Part shown: piece after piece, positions 62,610 through 64,000 of the stretch
Position numbering within the stretch: the stretch's first letter is position 1
Layout: every line of letters starts with the position of its first letter
NCBI RefSeq assembly: GCF_039993895.1
Contig: NZ_CP121194.1
Coordinates: 3,968,001-4,032,000, forward strand
From: Edaphobacter paludis
GTDB taxonomy: Bacteria; Acidobacteriota; Terriglobia; Terriglobales; Acidobacteriaceae
Reading direction: 5' to 3'
Length of the DNA stretch: 64,000 bases
Translations under genes and position numbers: made by a program
Notes under the pieces: generated by a model
What the model was told of the DNA's origin: nothing
Seen by the model: only the letters and a program-made list of their open reading frames with translations
Database searches by the model: none

Positions 62610-64000
62610 TTGGCAGAGTTTAAAAACCCCAATCAGCAGGGGGGCGGACAAGACAACAACTCGTTCCTCCTCATGATGCTCGTCTTGATCGCAGTGTTCT
62701 TCGGCCTGCAATACTTCCACACGAGCAAGACGAAACCGGCGGCTCCCGCCGCCACGCAGACTGAGCCTGCGCCAGCAGCCGCGCCCTCTTCTGCGCAGCC
62801 GCCTGTGGCCGCGAACGGCCCCGCCGCCGCGAACGGGACCAAAGCTACCACCGCGCAGCCTGTCGTCCAGGCGACTGCCGCCTCCACTACCGTCATCGAG
62901 AATGAGCTCTACCGCATCACCTTCTCCAATAAAGGCGGCGAGGTCATCAGCTGGATTCTCAAGAAGAAGCCCGCCGGCGGTGCCTTCAAGGACGACAACG
63001 GCAAGCCTCTCGATATCATCCACCAGCAGGCAGCCGCGAAGTATGGCTATCCGCTCTCGCTCCACACCAGCGACCCGGCTCTGACCGCCACGCTTGCCAA
63101 CGCGCTTTACGTCCCCTCAGCCACAGGCAATCTGGCCGCGCCTGCTTCGCTCACCTTCAAATACTCCGCGGGTGATCTCGCTGTCACCAAGACGTTCACC
63201 TTCGACGAGACCTATGTTCTGCACGCCGATGTTGAGGTCACGCAAAACGGCAAGCCCGTCCGCGCCTACCTGATGTGGCCCGGCGGCTTCGGCGACCAGG
63301 ACGACTCGACCGGCTACGCCAGCGCGCAGATCGACACCAACATCGAAGGCAAGACCGCGCATCTCTCTCAGAAGAAGGTCACCAACGACGGTACCACCGC
63401 CGGGCCTATCGCCTGGGCGGGCACGAGCGACGCATTCTTCGCCGCCGTCTTCCTGCCTGACTCGCCCGACTCCGCCGTCCTCGCCTCGCTCAAGAACGAG
63501 ATCGACGTGGGCAAGACGATTCATAAATCCGGCTTCAGCATGTCCAAGGGCCCGGTCAACGTCCCTGTGCTCGGCGCAGGAATCGCGGACGTCAGTGGCC
63601 ATACTCTCACGCGCGTCTTCGTCGGCCCCAAGGCGATGAGCGTCCTCAAGGCCATCAAGGCCTCCAACAACGGACCCAACCTGGAGTCGCTCGTCGACTT
63701 CGGCTTCTTCAGCGTGATCGCGAAGCCGCTCTTCATCTGCCTCAAGTTCATCCAATCCCACGGATTTTCCAACTGGGGCTGGGCCATCGTCATCCTTACC
63801 ATCCTCATTAATCTCCTGATGCTGCCCTTCCGCATCAAGACGATGCAGAACGGCCTGAAGATGCAGCGCATCCAGCCGCAGATGAACGCCATCAAGGAGC
63901 GCTACAAAAAGTACAAGGCCACCGATCCCAAGAAGAACGAGATGAACGCCGAGATCATGAAGCTCCAGAAGGACAACGGAGTGAACATGTTCGGCGGCTG
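62610..64000 (+). CDS. yidC: Membrane protein insertase YidC (partial, 3' end beyond window)
   Basis: 463 codons are visible. Start TTG 62610 has AGGAAA six bases upstream. One N-terminal helix (FLLMMLVLIAVFFGLQYF) leads to an Ala/Pro-rich linker and the large periplasmic P1 domain (about residues 90-350). The conserved insertase core then begins: LVDFGFFSVIAKPLFICLKF, WGWAIVILTILINLLMLPFRIKTM and KMQRIQPQMNAIKERYKKYK. It inserts and folds inner-membrane proteins with or without SecYEG. The sequence runs off the window edge in the cytoplasmic loop C1. Confidence 0.97.
   Translation, partial: MAEFKNPNQQGGGQDNNSFLLMMLVLIAVFFGLQYFHTSKTKPAAPAATQTEPAPAAAPSSAQPPVAANGPAAANGTKATTAQPVVQATAASTTVIENELYRITFSNKGGEVISWILKKKPAGGAFKDDNGKPLDIIHQQAAAKYGYPLSLHTSDPALTATLANALYVPSATGNLAAPASLTFKYSAGDLAVTKTFTFDETYVLHADVEVTQNGKPVRAYLMWPGGFGDQDDSTGYASAQIDTNIEGKTAHLSQKKVTNDGTTAGPIAWAGTSDAFFAAVFLPDSPDSAVLASLKNEIDVGKTIHKSGFSMSKGPVNVPVLGAGIADVSGHTLTRVFVGPKAMSVLKAIKASNNGPNLESLVDFGFFSVIAKPLFICLKFIQSHGFSNWGWAIVILTILINLLMLPFRIKTMQNGLKMQRIQPQMNAIKERYKKYKATDPKKNEMNAEIMKLQKDNGVNMFGG

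Overview
The window comes from a high-G+C bacterium, most likely an Acidobacteriota of class Terriglobia (Edaphobacter/Granulicella/Terriglobus group). The pointers are a 1099-residue Oar-like TonB-dependent receptor with an N-terminal carboxypeptidase-regulatory-like domain, a VWFA-related secreted protein, lone GH105, DUF1080 and sulfatase enzymes, and three families of short palindromic intergenic repeats. This is inferred from gene content; no 16S gene is present. No tRNA, rRNA, CRISPR array or intact insertion sequence was seen.

Layout. 1-10 kb (mostly minus strand): partial Gfo/Idh/MocA oxidoreductase, alr, WYL regulator, VOC protein, dnaB, a DUF5076-type gene, msrA, mnmG, an MscS channel and a DedA-rhodanese fusion. 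10-16 kb: the TonB receptor, then a sigma/anti-sigma/membrane-protein cluster and folK. 16-25 kb: lpxC, an M20 peptidase, maf, an aldose-1-epimerase-like protein, NIPSNAP, CDP-alcohol phosphatidyltransferase, greA and mltG. 25-36 kb: lipoprotein, VWA protein, GAF/HisKA-like protein, the gnd-zwf pentose phosphate pair, sulfatase, DUF900-type hydrolase and obgE. 36-43 kb: accessory genes and decayed fragments around agaS and mnmE, then GH105 and DUF2461. 43-49 kb: HU, then parB-parA-rsmG with five perfect 16-bp parS sites and DnaA-box-like sequences, so the chromosome origin may be close. 49-54 kb: glutamine amidotransferase, plsC-folC, aldo/keto reductase and a PagL-like protein.

The last 9 kb hold rpmH, rnpA, yidD and yidC, which usually form one compact cluster. 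Here rnpA and yidD are separated by about 6.5 kb. The first part of that insert is visibly A+T-richer than its surroundings and carries the most interesting locus: a minus-strand operon of two paralogous 97-residue cysteine-rich peptides followed by a radical SAM/SPASM enzyme (56187-58147). The peptides share a short leader motif and a C-terminal signature but differ in cysteine number and spacing. This has the form of a RiPP (ribosomally made, post-translationally modified peptide) system whose maturase would install thioether or similar cross-links. An imperfect 28-bp inverted repeat (55895-55922 and 59197-59224) brackets it. The rest of the insert holds a nonsense-interrupted cupin gene, two VOC genes, a DUF1801-like gene and a DUF1080 gene.

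Housekeeping gene calls are secure. The function of the peptide operon, the origin candidate and the regulatory palindromes are inferences.
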